This document shows, one piece after another, positions 1 through 11,933 of a stretch of DNA of 64,000 nucleotides. The DNA is taken from positions 16,079,117 to 16,143,116 of the forward strand of contig NC_079976.1 in the NCBI RefSeq assembly GCF_029852145.1, written 5' to 3'. The notes beneath the pieces are model-generated. The model saw nothing but the letters and a program-made list of their open reading frames with translations. It searched no databases and was not told the origin of the DNA. The stretch comes from Microplitis mediator. Taxonomy: Eukaryota; Arthropoda; Insecta; Hymenoptera; Braconidae. The number at the start of each line of letters is the position of its first letter. Positions within the stretch are counted from its first letter, which is position 1. The translations under genes were made by a program, and so were the position numbers.

Positions 1-300
1 AGAACTTGATAAAACGCGTCGATTGCCACCTCAACCATCAAAATCGGTTAATTCGTTCGCGAAATATCGTGGAAGAAAGAAATGCTAAAAAATGGTTTTT
101 TACAAAACAATGGCATACAAAAGTATTTGCGAGCTCGAAGAGCTCGAAAATATATTCACAATAATGTTTTCGAGCTCAGCGAGCTCGAAAATAGCGGGAA
201 GTTTTGGGGCTGGCCCGCAGGGTCAACTGACAGACCGATTTTTTTTGTCGTGTTTGCAGTACGTTTTCAACGTACTTTTATGGTATAGTTATACCGTTTA
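1..300 (+). repeat. Dispersed GT-linked repeat, partial copy
   Basis: This is the 3' part of a dispersed repeat that recurs at about 15.6-16.3, 46.2-47.1 and 62.2-63.3 kb, and inverted at 57.9-58.4 kb. Shared landmarks are the block gcgtcgattgccacct, GAGCTCGAAA palindromes at 130-190, and a CTGGCCCGCAGGGTCAAC block near 210-227. The upstream GT tract of the other copies lies outside the window. The short open frames here are repeat shadows. The family is unclassified. Confidence 0.7.
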
Positions 301-1336
301 ATACATAAGCACTAACTAAAAATAGATTTTACCAACTATCAAATAAAAAAATGAAAAATTCGAGGGTGAAACTACAATTGAATTACGATGTAAAGCTATA
401 AGTCTTAAAAAATTAAATTTACTATAAGCTAGATTCATTTTTGCTGGGTTGATAGTAAGTGACCGAAGACCGATTTTCACATGCCTTAGCGCGAAAGCGC
501 GTATGTATATTTTGGTCTCACCTCAAAATTTATTTTTTGTACTTTGACAAAAATAGTTCAAGAAAACATTAATGTCATAGTGTAACACAAGATACCCCTG
601 TATTACTATCAAAAATGGATTATTATCTCTCTGCTAACATTCAGCGAGTAACGCATTCCATGATTGCTTCAAGATCAGAATTTATAACTTCTGAAATAAG
701 TATCTTACCAGGGACACTACAAAAGGTGGGCGCGATCTAGTGGTGAGCACTGAACTACTTCCGCTGCTGCTGCCTAGCATCATAACTTTTTAAATCAATA
801 ATCATTAGGATTAAATATATATTTATCAATCTCGAACAAATATATATACATATATATATTTTTTTTTTTCTAAATGGATATATTTTTTTGTGTCTAAGTA
901 ATATTTATTAGAGTTGATATAATAATATATTGCTTTAATATTTGGGGTTGTTGGCACTGTAAAATAATTTATTTGTCTATTCAATAAATATTTTCTTAAC
1001 TTAAGCAAATGATTTTATTATCTTAGAGAGAGAATTATTAATGTCAACCAAATAGAGTCTATTAAATCATTTATTAAAAATTGAGAAAATAGATCATGTT
1101 AACGTAATAAAATTTAGTTGTCCCAAATCAATTTTAGTTTAATAGAATTTAACAAAACCAATTTAATTGCCGCAGAGAAATTTTTTTCGTGTATTAAAAC
1201 TTCCTGTAGAAAATTTGTGCAGCTGTGAAAAGTGTTATTTGGAGTTTTTTATATTTATTAAAATGTAAAAAAAATATTCATGTTATTTTTTTTTAACTGT
1301 TGATTATTTATGATTTTAAAATTTAAAAAAATTACA
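301..1336. other. AT-rich non-coding stretch
   Basis: I see no gene. The sequence is AT-rich with long A/T runs and no coding-like frame, and no clear element ends were found. Confidence 0.5.
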
Positions 1337-2231
1337 TTTTTTTTAAATACTATAAAAATATACAAGAACGGTCATGTGTGATTTTTTAAGAAAAAAAATT
1401 TTTTTATATTTTTTCTATAATTTATAAAGTTCTCATGTTTCGAACTTGCAGTTTTCTTCCGTGTTTCTCATTCTAATAATTATTATAACTTATAAACTAT
1501 CGAAGATACGACCATGACCCTTCAAGTCTTCATTGTTTATCATGAAACAATAAATAAATTAAGCTATAATTTTAAACTCTTGATCATTTATTTATTTAGT
1601 TTTAAGTAAATGTTTATAAAAAGATTTTGAGAAAATTTTTTTTAATGTTTCAGCTCAATTATTTATTGACTTTTCTATGATTATTTATATAACAACATAC
1701 AAATAAATTTAATGTCAATATAACTTTTAGTTATTAAGATACTAACTCTTCAAACACAAGAATATCTCTTTTTTCCGAATAATTTCTCTCATTGTTCAGA
1801 AAAAAATTGAGCTGAAGCATTGAAACAAAACTGAAATTGTTTATTGCTTAATGGAGAACAAAATTGACTTTGAGTACTTTAATCTTATCTTTCATAGTTT
1901 CAACGAAGTTCCAATTTAAAAGCAAAAAAAAAATTTTCTCAAAATTTTTTTATAAACATTTACTTAAAACGAAATAAATAATTGATGAAGAGTTTAAAAT
2001 TATAGCTTAATTTATTTTTTGTTTTATGATAAACAATAAAGACTCGAACGGTCATGGTCGTATCTTCGAAAGTTTATAAGTTATAATAATTATTAGAATG
2101 AGAAACACGGAAGAAAACTGCAAGTTCGAAGCATGAGAATTTTATAAATTATACAAAAAATATAAAAAATTTTTTTTTCTTAAAAAACGTCACATGACCG
2201 TTTTTGTATATTTTTATAGTATTTAAAAAAA
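1337..2231. mobile_element. Foldback (inverted-repeat) element
   Basis: Two arms of about 300 bp (1337-1645 and 1923-2231) are reverse complements of one another around a centre near 1784. The block gttctcatgtttcgaacttg at 1430 matches inverted sequence near 2120-2139, and the outer ends (runs of A/T next to gtattt) also match. The loop holds a second, offset short stem (cagctcaa near 1652, ttgagctg near 1807). There is no coding frame. It is probably a palindromic MITE; its target duplication is not resolvable in the AT-rich flanks. Confidence 0.7.
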
Positions 2232-3456
2232 ATATAGAGTGAAATTTCATTTGTTTATAACAAATTGTTTATTTAAAAAACAAATAAAAAATTGAAATAA
2301 AAAAATTACTCTTTACATTTATAAAGGGCAATGAAAATTATGATTTAAAAAAAAAACGGTTCTTAATATTCATATTGACTTGCAAAAAAAAAATTGTTAA
2401 CTAACAAATGCGATTTTAAGCAACAAAAAAATTTTTTTAAGAAATGATTTTTATCTTAAAAATCATTATTTTGATTATTAATTATATTTCCAAAAAAAAA
2501 TTTTCAACTATCTTATAAATAACGCATTTGTTTTTAAAAATTTTTTAAACAATTATGGTAAAAAAATTTTTGAATTTATTTTCGTATGGCTTTTTGTAAT
2601 AAAAAACCGAATCACTGGGGATCATGAGAAAAAAATTTTTTTTCTGCTTTATTTATGTTTTTTATTTTTCTGCATTTTTCATTGTAAAAAAATGAAAAAT
2701 AGAAAATCTTCAATTTTTCCAACGAGGATCTGTTCTAAAGCCTTCAACGAACAAGTCCAAAAGAAGAAAAAAATTTGTGACTTCCGGTTTAAGAATTATC
2801 GAGGTTTTATTGTTTACTTTCTTTTTCACAAATTTTGTTAATTAACAAATACATAATTAAAAAGAAAATTGGGATAAAAATTTTTTGAATTTCGAAAGAC
2901 TTCGTCCACAGAATTTTTTGAGCAAATCAGCTAATTATTACACGCTTTGCAACATTTGATATCGTGTTTGAATAAAATTACTAGTTAGTTTTCAGGAATT
3001 GATCAATAAAATTACGTAAAAGTTATCACTCCAAAACAATGTTATAGATAATTTTATTCGTGAGGTTGTTGAAAATCAACGAGGTAACGTTAATTATTAT
3101 TTACAGAAAGTTGGACAAAAAAAAAGTCTTATGATTGCTGCATCATATTTTTGGTTAATTAAGTCGATAAAAAAATTATGTAAAGTATCACTATTATTTA
3201 TACATACTAGAGTGGTCCAAAGAAAAAACTGCTTTTAGACAAAAAAAAATTCCCTTCAAAGCACAGCTTTATATCTCACTTCTTAATGAGATTCAATGAA
3301 TTTCTATTTTTCCATTTGAATTACACGCGTACAAAAATTCATTTTACGTTTTCATCCGGTAAAACTACGGAAAAAATTTTTTTACTTGAGTTAGATTTTT
3401 AGAAACGTCTTCATTTATCACTATTTCAACTGAAAAATTCATGTCAAGATCTCGCG
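2232..3456. other. AT-rich spacer with a MITE-end fragment
   Basis: No gene is seen. At 3209 the sequence TAGAGTGGTCC resembles the terminus of the foldback elements at 17569, 28425 and 58438, so a partial copy of that family may start here. The rest is homopolymer-rich. Confidence 0.4.
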
Positions 3457-3662
3457 TCAAACCACGGTAAAACCACTGTGAATCCACAATGGGTCTACTG
3501 TGGATCCACTGTGGATCCACCGTGGTTTTGTCGTGGATCCACTGTGGATCAACTGTGGTGAAATGTCACGAAACCACGGTGGATCCGCAGTGGTTCCACG
3601 GTGGGTCCACGATGTGGTGGTTTCACCGTGGATCCACGGTGGTTCCACGGTGGTTGCAGGAC
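3457..3662. repeat. GTGGATCCAC minisatellite
   Basis: About 200 bp of imperfect short repeats is built on the self-complementary core GTGGATCCAC and CCACGGTGG variants, at a spacing of roughly 10-15 bp. Every unit is palindromic, so both strands show open frames rich in W-I-H-G-S; these are shadows. It sits immediately upstream of the OTU reading frame. Confidence 0.85.
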
Positions 3663-3685
3663 CGCGAGGGATTTCATTTCTTCCA

Positions 3686-4174
3686 ATGAAAGGCGGTAAT
3701 ATTTTGTCTACTGTATCCATCGATGAGTTTATAATTTCTCAAAACGAAGGTCAAGGGGATTGTCTTTTTCGTTCATTATCTCAAGCTCTATTCAATCATC
3801 AAAATGATAGTAATCACTTGAGATATCTCATTGTCCAATATGGTTTCGATAATTGGGATACTGTCAAAAATTTACTTCATTTCGGTTACGATACTTCCAC
3901 TTTTTTAACTAATTTTCAATACAAAAAAACTCTTATACGATCAATCGAGTATGCGACACCATTTGAAATCAAACTATTTACTTTGATTTTTAACATTCAT
4001 GTCCGGTTGTTTTTAAAAAAATTCGATACCGATACTGTTTTTTCTTTTATTGCATTATTTCCTGTAGAAATTAATGAAAATAAGAATGATTACATCGATT
4101 TATTATTTAGTGGTGACTATAAGTGCGGTCATTTTAGATTGTTAAAAAAAAAAGATGAATGCAAAATGACCTAA
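3686..4174 (+). pseudogene. OTU-type cysteine protease domain of a MULE-like element
   Basis: The OTU (ovarian tumour) fold is a deubiquitinase-like cysteine protease. From the Met at 3686 the frame shows the nucleophile block GDCLFRSLSQALF near residues 24-36 and the C-terminal His block CGHFRLLK near 151-158, about 160 residues in all, normal for an OTU core. The residue three before the Cys is Gln, not the usual Asp. The frame stays open upstream through the minisatellite to an ATG at 3500, but 3686 is the more sensible start. A TAA at 4172-4174 stops it. The same frame then runs on through the transposase, so this is the N-terminal part of one broken polyprotein-like ORF. OTU domains do occur in large DNA transposons; the function here is inferred. 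Confidence 0.7.
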
Positions 4175-6328
4175 AATCTAACCAACTTAAAATTAAATGT
4201 TGTTTATAAGCCTTGTGCTCGGAAAAATCGTTTATGCGAATTCAATGGTACCTCAGTTAATAGCCAAGTTGATAAAAATCCAAAAAATTTTGACAATTTA
4301 ATTTCGGAAATCAATGATATTTTATCTGATGATAAATTCTGCATTACTGAACAACTAGCTCACTTGAATAGTGTTAAAAATTTAGAAACTTCTCAGAATA
4401 CAGATGACTGTAGTTCGGAAAGCCTTCTTATTACGAATTATGATAATTTAAACGATGAAAATTCGATTGTAGAGTGTGAGAATTTAGTCACAACTACAAC
4501 AAAAAATTTGAGATCATTTGAAAAAAATATTTTATTGACTTCTGGTATTAGTAATAAGATCACTGGTATTGTTAGTCATGATGACGGTAATTGTCAGAGT
4601 AATAACATTTCTTTTCCGCCTGCTGAGTATAAATTATCTGATAGTAAAATTACTCAATCAACAGATGAGAGTTGTAGCTCAGACGATACTTATGATAATT
4701 CAGATTACGAGGAATTGGTAAATAAGAAAAAAAATTCTATTAAGAAATTTGATATTGAAACAAATACAGATATAATTAAAAATAAAACTATTTATACTCA
4801 GCATATTGGAGAGGTGTCGTTTTTAACAAGTAAAATAGCAACAGAAAATAATTACATGAGTGTTGATTTGTTAAGAGCTGTCATAAAAGAATACATGCGA
4901 ACTGAATTAGGTTGTTCTTGTCCACTGGCTTTTGCATCAGGATTCAGAGAAAATAGTGTAAATAAAGTAGGGTATGCACAGTGCAAAGTGACAAGTCATG
5001 GTGCAAAATATAAATTCGAGGTCATTGAAAGGGATGGTCACTACGTACAGCTTGACGTATCAAGCAATAAGAGCATTAAGTTTTCGCATGAACCCCGTGA
5101 CAATCCATTTACTCAAATCAGAGGTCAAAAGCGAAAACAATTTTTTAAACTTTCCAAGTATCGTACGAGTAGAGAATTGTATTTAGATAACTGTCGTGAT
5201 AGCTATGAAGAGTATCAGGAAAAAAATTATACTGATGAAGAAATAATAATGTCAACTGTAGAAAAAATAGTTTCTGAAGGAAAGGTAGCTAATCGTAAAA
5301 AATTAAAATCATTAGATCTTGGCGATGTTATGCAGCAATAGCTTGATGGCGATATTTTTCAGGATAAATTTGTTCGAGAATTTAAACTACCACTATCAAT
5401 TATATTATTTACAGAAAAACAATTAGAAGTAATAAACCCCGCGGTCCCTGCTCTAGTTCATATAGATTCGACTGGCGCACATGTGAAAATTCCTGGTGAT
5501 TTAAATTGTAAGAGAGTATATTATTATGCATTAGTATATAGAGCAACAAAGTCTACAATACCACTGTGTCAAATGATAACTAGTGATTACGACCGACAAT
5601 CTATTTCTAATTTTTTCAGATTACACACTCTAGCGATAAAAGACTTCTTTGCTACATGGCCCATTAAAGCTATAGTTTGTGACTGGAACTAGCCAACTAT
5701 GCACAGTATTTTAGATATTTATAATAATATGGACATCAATAAATATTTAGAAATTACATATGATTATTATATGGACAAAACAAAGAATTTAAAAAATATT
5801 ACTTTTATGTTAAGTTGCTGCGCGTATATTATGCATAAAGTGGCGAAAGAAATAAAGGATATGGGCTTAGATGAAAACAAAACGTTTTTATTAGAATGTA
5901 TGGGTAAGCTAACACTATGTCGAAGTAGGGATAAAATGGACAGTAAATTCAAATTAATTGCAAGTATAATATTGACAAAAGATAAAGAAACAGCAGATAA
6001 TTTTATAGTTGAACTGGGAAATGTATTGAGTGATAAGAATAGTGATTTTACTGGTTTAGTGAAAGAGGCTGATAGGTTTATTTCTGAGAATGAAGAGATT
6101 GATAACATTTATCTTGAACCTTTCCATAAAATTAATAAATACGAATCTATTTATCAAAAATCACCCTTTTTTACTCATTATACGATTATTGTAGAGGAAA
6201 TACTTGACAAATTTTTCAAAAATGAAGTTAATATTAACGAAGTTACGAATAGATTTCACAGTAAAAAATTCATTGATTATTTATTGCAATTTTATATGGC
6301 ATATGCTCCTTTATGGAGTGCTTTATTA
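4175..6328 (+). pseudogene. MULE-like DDE transposase, first part
   Basis: This continues in the same frame as the OTU domain. It reads through to 6328 with two more stops, TAG at 5339-5341 and TAG at 5690-5692. A low-complexity S/D/N-rich linker (about 4200-4850) leads to a conserved domain. The MULE-type landmarks are a first catalytic Asp in HIDSTGAH (near 5465), a second Asp in AIVCDWN (near 5682), and a Cys/His block SCCAYIMHKV (near 5813-5845). MULE transposases cut and paste DNA transposons. The frame is cut at 6328 by a palindromic MITE and resumes at 8095. All three stops in the long frame could come from CAA/CAG codons by C-to-T change. It is not functional as read. Confidence 0.7.
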
Positions 6329-8094
6329 CACTGGTCACAGAAATTAAGGGATAGAAAAAAAATTCGAAATTTTTAGGTGATTTTCAACATGCTGTAACTC
6401 GGTGAAAAATGGTCGTATAAAAAGACTAAAAAAAGCAAATTGTAGCCTCAAGTTTCTAGTTTTCAGATCTGGACCTCAAAATTTTTTATCATGTACGGTT
6501 CCGGAGTAATCATAAGAAAACCAACGAAAAAAAAAATTTCAAAATTTTTGCTGGTCTTTCAATACCTCTATGGGCGACAATAAATTTTTTTGAATAATCC
6601 GACTGTCTGACATTTCTCGGAAATTTTATGCCCTTTAATTTGGTGGCATTAAAAAGTCTCTACGACGATTTGGCGCCGAGTTATCATTGATCAAAGCAAA
6701 AAAGTCCATTTTGGCTTTGGTAATCAATAACTCCGGATGTATTGGTCGTACAGAGAATAGAAGCAGGGTTTTGAAAACTGGAAAACATTCTTCATAAGGC
6801 AAAATTAGTGGCATTTGATAGAAAAATTTTTTTTAAAGTGATATTGTTTGGTAAAAAACAGGTCAAAATTCACAAATTTAAGGATATTTGGAAATCTTGC
6901 TATAACTTTGGATATAACGGATGAACAAAGGATATCTTCGACTTTTTTTCAACCTAAAAATGTCCTGAAAAAACCCTGAAAATTTCAAATCGCTGCGATT
7001 TTTCTTTCTTAGTGCCCCGAAGCTTTAAATTTATCGATTTTTTCAAAAATCACCATAATTGGTAGTTTCTCGGTTTTTGTTCATTTTTTCGATTTGAAAA
7101 TGTTTTTTTTACCGATAATCTTCATTTCTTCGATCAAAAAGATCGATTATCGACAAAAATTAAAAAAAAAAATTTTGAAAAAAAATTTTTTTTTTTCAAA
7201 ATTTTTTTTTTCAAAAATTTTTTTTTTTCAAAAATTTTTTTTTTTCAAAATTTTTTTTTTTAATTTTTGTCGATAATCGATCTTTTTGATCGAAGAAATG
7301 AAGATTATCGGTAAAAAAAACATTTTCAAATCGAAAAAATGAACAAAAACCGAGAAACTACCAATTATGGTGATTTTTGAAAAAATCGATAAATTTAAAG
7401 CTTCGGGGCACTAAGAAAGAAAAATCGCAGCGATTTGAAATTTTCAGGGTTTTTTCAGGACATTTTTAGGTTGAAAAAAAGTCGAAGATATCCTTTGTTC
7501 ATCCGTTATATCCAAAGTTATAGCAAGATTTCCAAATATCCTTAAATTTGTGAATTTTGACCTGTTTTTTACCAAACAATATCACTTTAAAAAAAATTTT
7601 TCTATCAAATGCCACTAATTTTGCCTTATGAAGAATGTTTTCCAGTTTTCAAAACCCTGCTTCTATTCTCTGTACGACCAATACATCCGGAGTTATTGAT
7701 TACCAAAGCCAAAATGGACTTTTTTGCTTTGATCAATGATAACTCGGCGCCAAATCGTCGTAGAGACTTTTTAATGCCACCAAATTAAAGGGCATAAAAT
7801 TTCCGAGAAATGTCAGACAGTCGGATTATTCAAAAAAATTTATTGTCGCCCATAGAGGTATTGAAAGACCAGCAAAAATTTTGAAATTTTTTTTTTCGTT
7901 GGTTTTCTTATGATTACTCCGGAACCGTACATGATAAAAAATTTTGAGGTCCAGATCTGAAAACTAGAAACTTGAGGCTACAATTTGCTTTTTTTAGTCT
8001 TTTTATACGACCATTTTTCACCGAGTTACAGCATGTTGAAAATCACCTAAAAATTTCGAATTTTTTTTCTATCCCTTAATTTCTGTGACCAGTG
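6329..8094. mobile_element. 1.77-kb near-perfect palindromic MITE
   Basis: The element starts CACTGGTCACAG and ends with the reverse complement CTGTGACCAGTG. The two arms, about 830-880 bp each, are nearly identical in inverted orientation around an A/T-run centre near 7211. The flanks are TATTA on both sides (6324-6328 and 8095-8099), which also satisfies a TA duplication of the Tc1/mariner type. Removing the element with either TA or TATTA leaves the transposase frame open. There is no coding capacity; the small internal frame at 7094 lies in the A/T centre. A shorter diverged relative lies at 54969-55376. Confidence 0.92.
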
Positions 8095-8573
8095 TATTAG
8101 ATTTAGTCGATCCGAACATCTCGCGAGTCTCAAATGCTTATTCAGAAGCACACAATAAGTCTTACAAGGAACGTATATTGCGTAATAAAAAAAATAACAC
8201 ACTAGGTGATACAATGCGAGCTTTAGATGATAACAATAAATGTTTACTTGCAGAAGAGCAATTATTTAAATTAAGGTCAGATAATGATGTTGAAATCCTG
8301 AAATATCCACCGGTCGTTGAACCTGTCGCTAATCCTAAACAACGTGATCCTCGGGGAAGAAAAAAAAAAGATATCGATGCAGTAAAACCTAAAAAAACTC
8401 GTAGCAGGTATGTTTCAGGACAGAATATTATAAAAATCTGTAAAAAAATTATTGACGATCATACAAAACAAAATTCCGGATTAAATAACATTAATAATAG
8501 CAATAGTAATAAAGTTAATGAAAAAAAATCAATTGATTCAAAACAAAATAAAAAATTAAACGTAATAAAATAA
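8095..8573 (+). pseudogene. MULE-like DDE transposase, second part
   Basis: The transposase resumes here after the palindromic MITE, in the same frame as the part ending at 6328. The block SNAYSEAHNKSYKERIL just after the junction fits the third catalytic acid region (Asn then Glu) of MULE transposases. A basic tail follows (GRKKK, KPKKTRSR) with an N/K-rich end stopping at 8571-8573. Past that stop the coding-like sequence continues in the next frame, so a frameshift near 8560 is likely. Confidence 0.65.
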
Positions 8574-8834
8574 ATACAGTAAGTTACTCACAATATAATT
8601 TAGCAGTAGACATTTTACCGAACGGATTAATAAATTCAGCCATTTACTATATTAATTCTAATTCGCCGTCTCTTAAAGTTGCACGTTATTCAGCTAATGA
8701 AAACGTTTTTTTTTATTGTGCATGACTTTTTGTTATCACCACGAGAATTACATACTGTTGTTCATAAAAATGGGTGGATAGATGGTGAAATAATTGACTC
8801 TTTTGCATCAACTTTTATGAATCAGTGGTCTAAT
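8574..8834 (+). pseudogene. ULP1-like (C48) protease fragment
   Basis: Coding-like sequence continues in shifted frames: one frame from about 8560 to 8700, then another from 8679 after a T run. The second contains LHTVVHKNGWIDGEIIDSF. The NGW-x-D-x-x-I-I pattern fits the start of the ULP1/SENP SUMO-protease fold. The catalytic His, Asp and Cys would lie downstream and are not seen. The frame is interrupted exactly at a codon boundary by the 12.4-kb foldback element and resumes at 21213. Some MULE elements in plants (Kaonashi type) also carry ULP1 domains. Confidence 0.5.
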
Positions 8835-9170
8835 CCCTGGTGGACTCGAGCGACGGCCAAAACGTCGGTCGCTTTGTTCACGAAAACGTCGACGTTTTGA
8901 TTTAAAACGACGGTGATCTAAAACATCGATAAATAAGCAAAAAATAATGAAAAATGTAAATGTACTGAATATAGAAATTATTTTCAGTATTAGTGGAGAT
9001 ATAAAATTTATGTATAAATGAATTAACGGTGAATAAAAGTATAAAAACCAATAAAGTAAAATAACTCGCACGTATGTTATACTGAGCGGGTAATAGGTGG
9101 GAACCCATGACCGTTGACAAAGCAAATAGCAATATTATCGACAAATAAGAGTTCAACCATAAAATCAGAG
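8835..9170. repeat. Left terminal inverted repeat of the 12.4-kb element
   Basis: This unique-sequence terminus matches 20850-21212 in inverted orientation with a few substitutions (for example the tract around GTGGGAACCCATGACCG at about 9098). The open frames on the minus strand here, and their plus-strand equivalents at 20891-21254, are copies of each other. They look like shadows because both conserved frames overlap on the same DNA. Confidence 0.85.
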
Positions 9171-11933
9171 ATGGCGCGTGGACTTCGAAATTTAAGTCAA
9201 GAAAAGAAATATCAATTTAATATTGAATGTGCGGAGCTGTTGATCTAGAGCGAAAAAAAAACGTCGTCGTTTTGTTATAAGCGTCGAAAAAAACGTCGGC
9301 TGAAAATTTTACTAGTCTTTTATCTGTTAAATTTTAGTTTTATTACTTTGCCTTATCCTAGCCAATTAATGTCCAATCTAGCTTTGAAATGCGCGGAATT
9401 TTTAATATCGGGGACTTGATTAAATCGAAAAATTAGAACATCGAATTATCGATGGCAAAAAAAAAACGTCGTCGTTTTGTTGTAAGCGTCAAAAAAAACG
9501 TCGGCTGAAAATTGTACTAGCCTATCATATGTAAAATTTTAGTTTTTTATCTTTGTCTTATTCTTGCCAATAAATTTGTAATCTTCTTTTGAGATACGCG
9601 GGATTTTCAATATCGGGAACTTAATTGATTCAAAAAAAAAAAATAAAAGATCAAATTATCGAGGGCAAGAAAAAAACGTCGTCGTTTTGTTGTAAGCGTC
9701 GAAAAAAACGTCGGCTAAAAACTGTACTAGCCTATCATATGTAAAATTTTTGGTATTTTTCTTTGTCTTATTCTTGCCAATAAATTTGTAATCTTCTTTT
9801 GAGATACGCGGGATTTTCAATATCGGGAACTTAATTAATTCAAAAAATATGAAAGATCAAATAATCGAGGGCGAATAGAAACGCGTCGTTTTGTTGTAAG
9901 CGTCGAAAAAAACGTCGGCAGAAAATTTTACTAGTCTTCCACTTTTGAATTTTTGTTATTTCACTTTTTCTTGTCCACGCCAATAGATGAGCAATCTAGC
10001 TTTAAAATACCCGGGATTTCGGAACGACGAACGTCATTTATGCAAAAAAATTGGAACATCAAATTATCGATGGCAAAAAAAAACGTCATCGTTTTGTTGT
10101 AAGCATCGAAAAAAACGTCTGCTGAAAATTGTACTAGCCTATCATATGTAAAATTTCAGTTTTTTATCTTTGTCTTATTCTTGCCAATAAATTTGTAATC
10201 TTCTTTTGAAATACGCGGGATTTTCAATATCGGGAACTTCATTAATTCAAAAAAAAAATGAAAGATCGAATTATCGAGGGCAAGAAGAAAACATCATCGT
10301 TTTGTTGTAAGCGTCGAAAAAAACTTCGGCTGAAAATTGTACTAGCCTATCATATGTAAAATTTTTGTTTTCTTTTTTGTCTTATTTTCGCCAATAAATT
10401 TGTAATCTTCTTTTGAGATACGCGGGATTTTCAAAATTGGGAACTTAATTAATTCAAAAAAAATGAAAGATCGAATTATCGAGGGCAAGAAAAAAACGTC
10501 GTCGTTTTGTTGTAAGCGTCGAAAAAAACGTCGGCAGAAAATTTTACTAGTCTTCCACTTTTAAATTTTTGTTTTTTCACTTTTTCTTGTCCACGCCAAT
10601 AAATAAGCAATCTAGCTTTAAAATACACGGGATTTCAAAACGACGAACGTCATTTATGAAAAAAAAATGGAACATCAAATTATCGATGGCAAAAAAAAAA
10701 CGTCGTCGTTTCGTTGTAAGCGTCGAAAAAAACTTCGGCTGAAAATTGTACTAGCCTATCATATGTAAAATTTTTGTTTTCTTTTTTGTCTTATTCTCGC
10801 CAATAAATTTGTAATCTTCTTTTGAGATACGCGGGATTTTCAAAATTGGGAACTTAATTAATTCAAAAAAAAATGAAAGATCAAATTATCGAGGGCAAGT
10901 AAAAACGTCGACGTTTTGTTGTAAGCGTCGAAAAAAACTTCGGCTGAAAATTGTACTAGCCTATCATATGTAAAATTTTTGTTTTCTTTCTTTGTCTAAT
11001 TCTCGCCAATAAATTTGTAATCTTCTTTTGAAATACGCGGGATTTTCAATATCGGGAACTTAATTAATTAAAAAAAAATATGAAAGATCGAATTATCGAG
11101 GGCAAGAAAAAAACGTCGTCGTTTTGTTGTAAGCGTCGAAAAAAACGTCGGCAGAAAATTTTACTAGTCTTCCACTTTTAAATTTTTGTTCTTTCACTTT
11201 TTCTTGTCCACGCCAATAAATAAGCAATCTAGCTTTAAAATACACGGGATTTCAAAACGACGAACGTCATTTATGAAAAAAAAATGGAACATCAAATTAT
11301 CGATGGCAAAAAAAAACGTCGTCGTTTCGTTGTAAGCGTCGAAAAAAACTTCGGCTGAAAATTGTACTAGCCTATCATATGTAAAATTTTTGTTTTCTTT
11401 TTTGTCTTATTCTCGCCAATAAATTTGTAATCTTCTTTTGAGATACGCGGGATTTTCAATATCGGGAACTTAATTAATTCAAAAAAAAATGAAAGATCAA
11501 ATTATCGAGGGCAAGTAAAAACGTCGACGTTTTGTTGTAAGCGTCGAAAAAAACTTCGGCTGAAAATTTTACTAGCCTATCATATGTAAAATTTTTGTTT
11601 TTTATCTTTGTCTTATTCTTGCCAATAAACTTGTAATCTTCTTTTGAAATACGCGGGATTTTCAATATCGGGAACTTAATTAATTCAAAAAAAAATGAAA
11701 GATCAAATTATCGAGGGCAAGAAAAAAACGTCATCGTTTTGTTGTAAGCGTCGAAAAAAACGTCGGCAGACAATTTGACTAGTCTTCCACTTTTAAATTT
11801 TTGTTTTTTCACTTTTTCTTGTCCACGCCAATAAATAAGCATCTAGCTTTAAAATACACGGGATTTCGAAACGACGAACGTCATTTATGCAAAAAAATTG
11901 GAACATCAAATTATCGATGGCAAAAAGAAAAAG
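9171..11933. repeat. Left array of about 206-bp units
   Basis: About 13 tandem units recur with a period near 206 bp. Each has an invariant core AACGTCGTCGTTTTGTTGTA then GCGTCGAAAAAAACGTCGGC, in which ACGTCGTCGTTTT and GAAAAAAACG form complementary halves. Two sub-types alternate: one with CTAGCCTATCATATG, the other with CTAGTCTTCCACTTTT. The array is interrupted by an LTR at 11934 and continues at 12945. Confidence 0.9.

Noticed and set aside
3457..3720. Trp-Ile-His-rich proteins on both strands
   Set aside because: Frames through the palindromic minisatellite.
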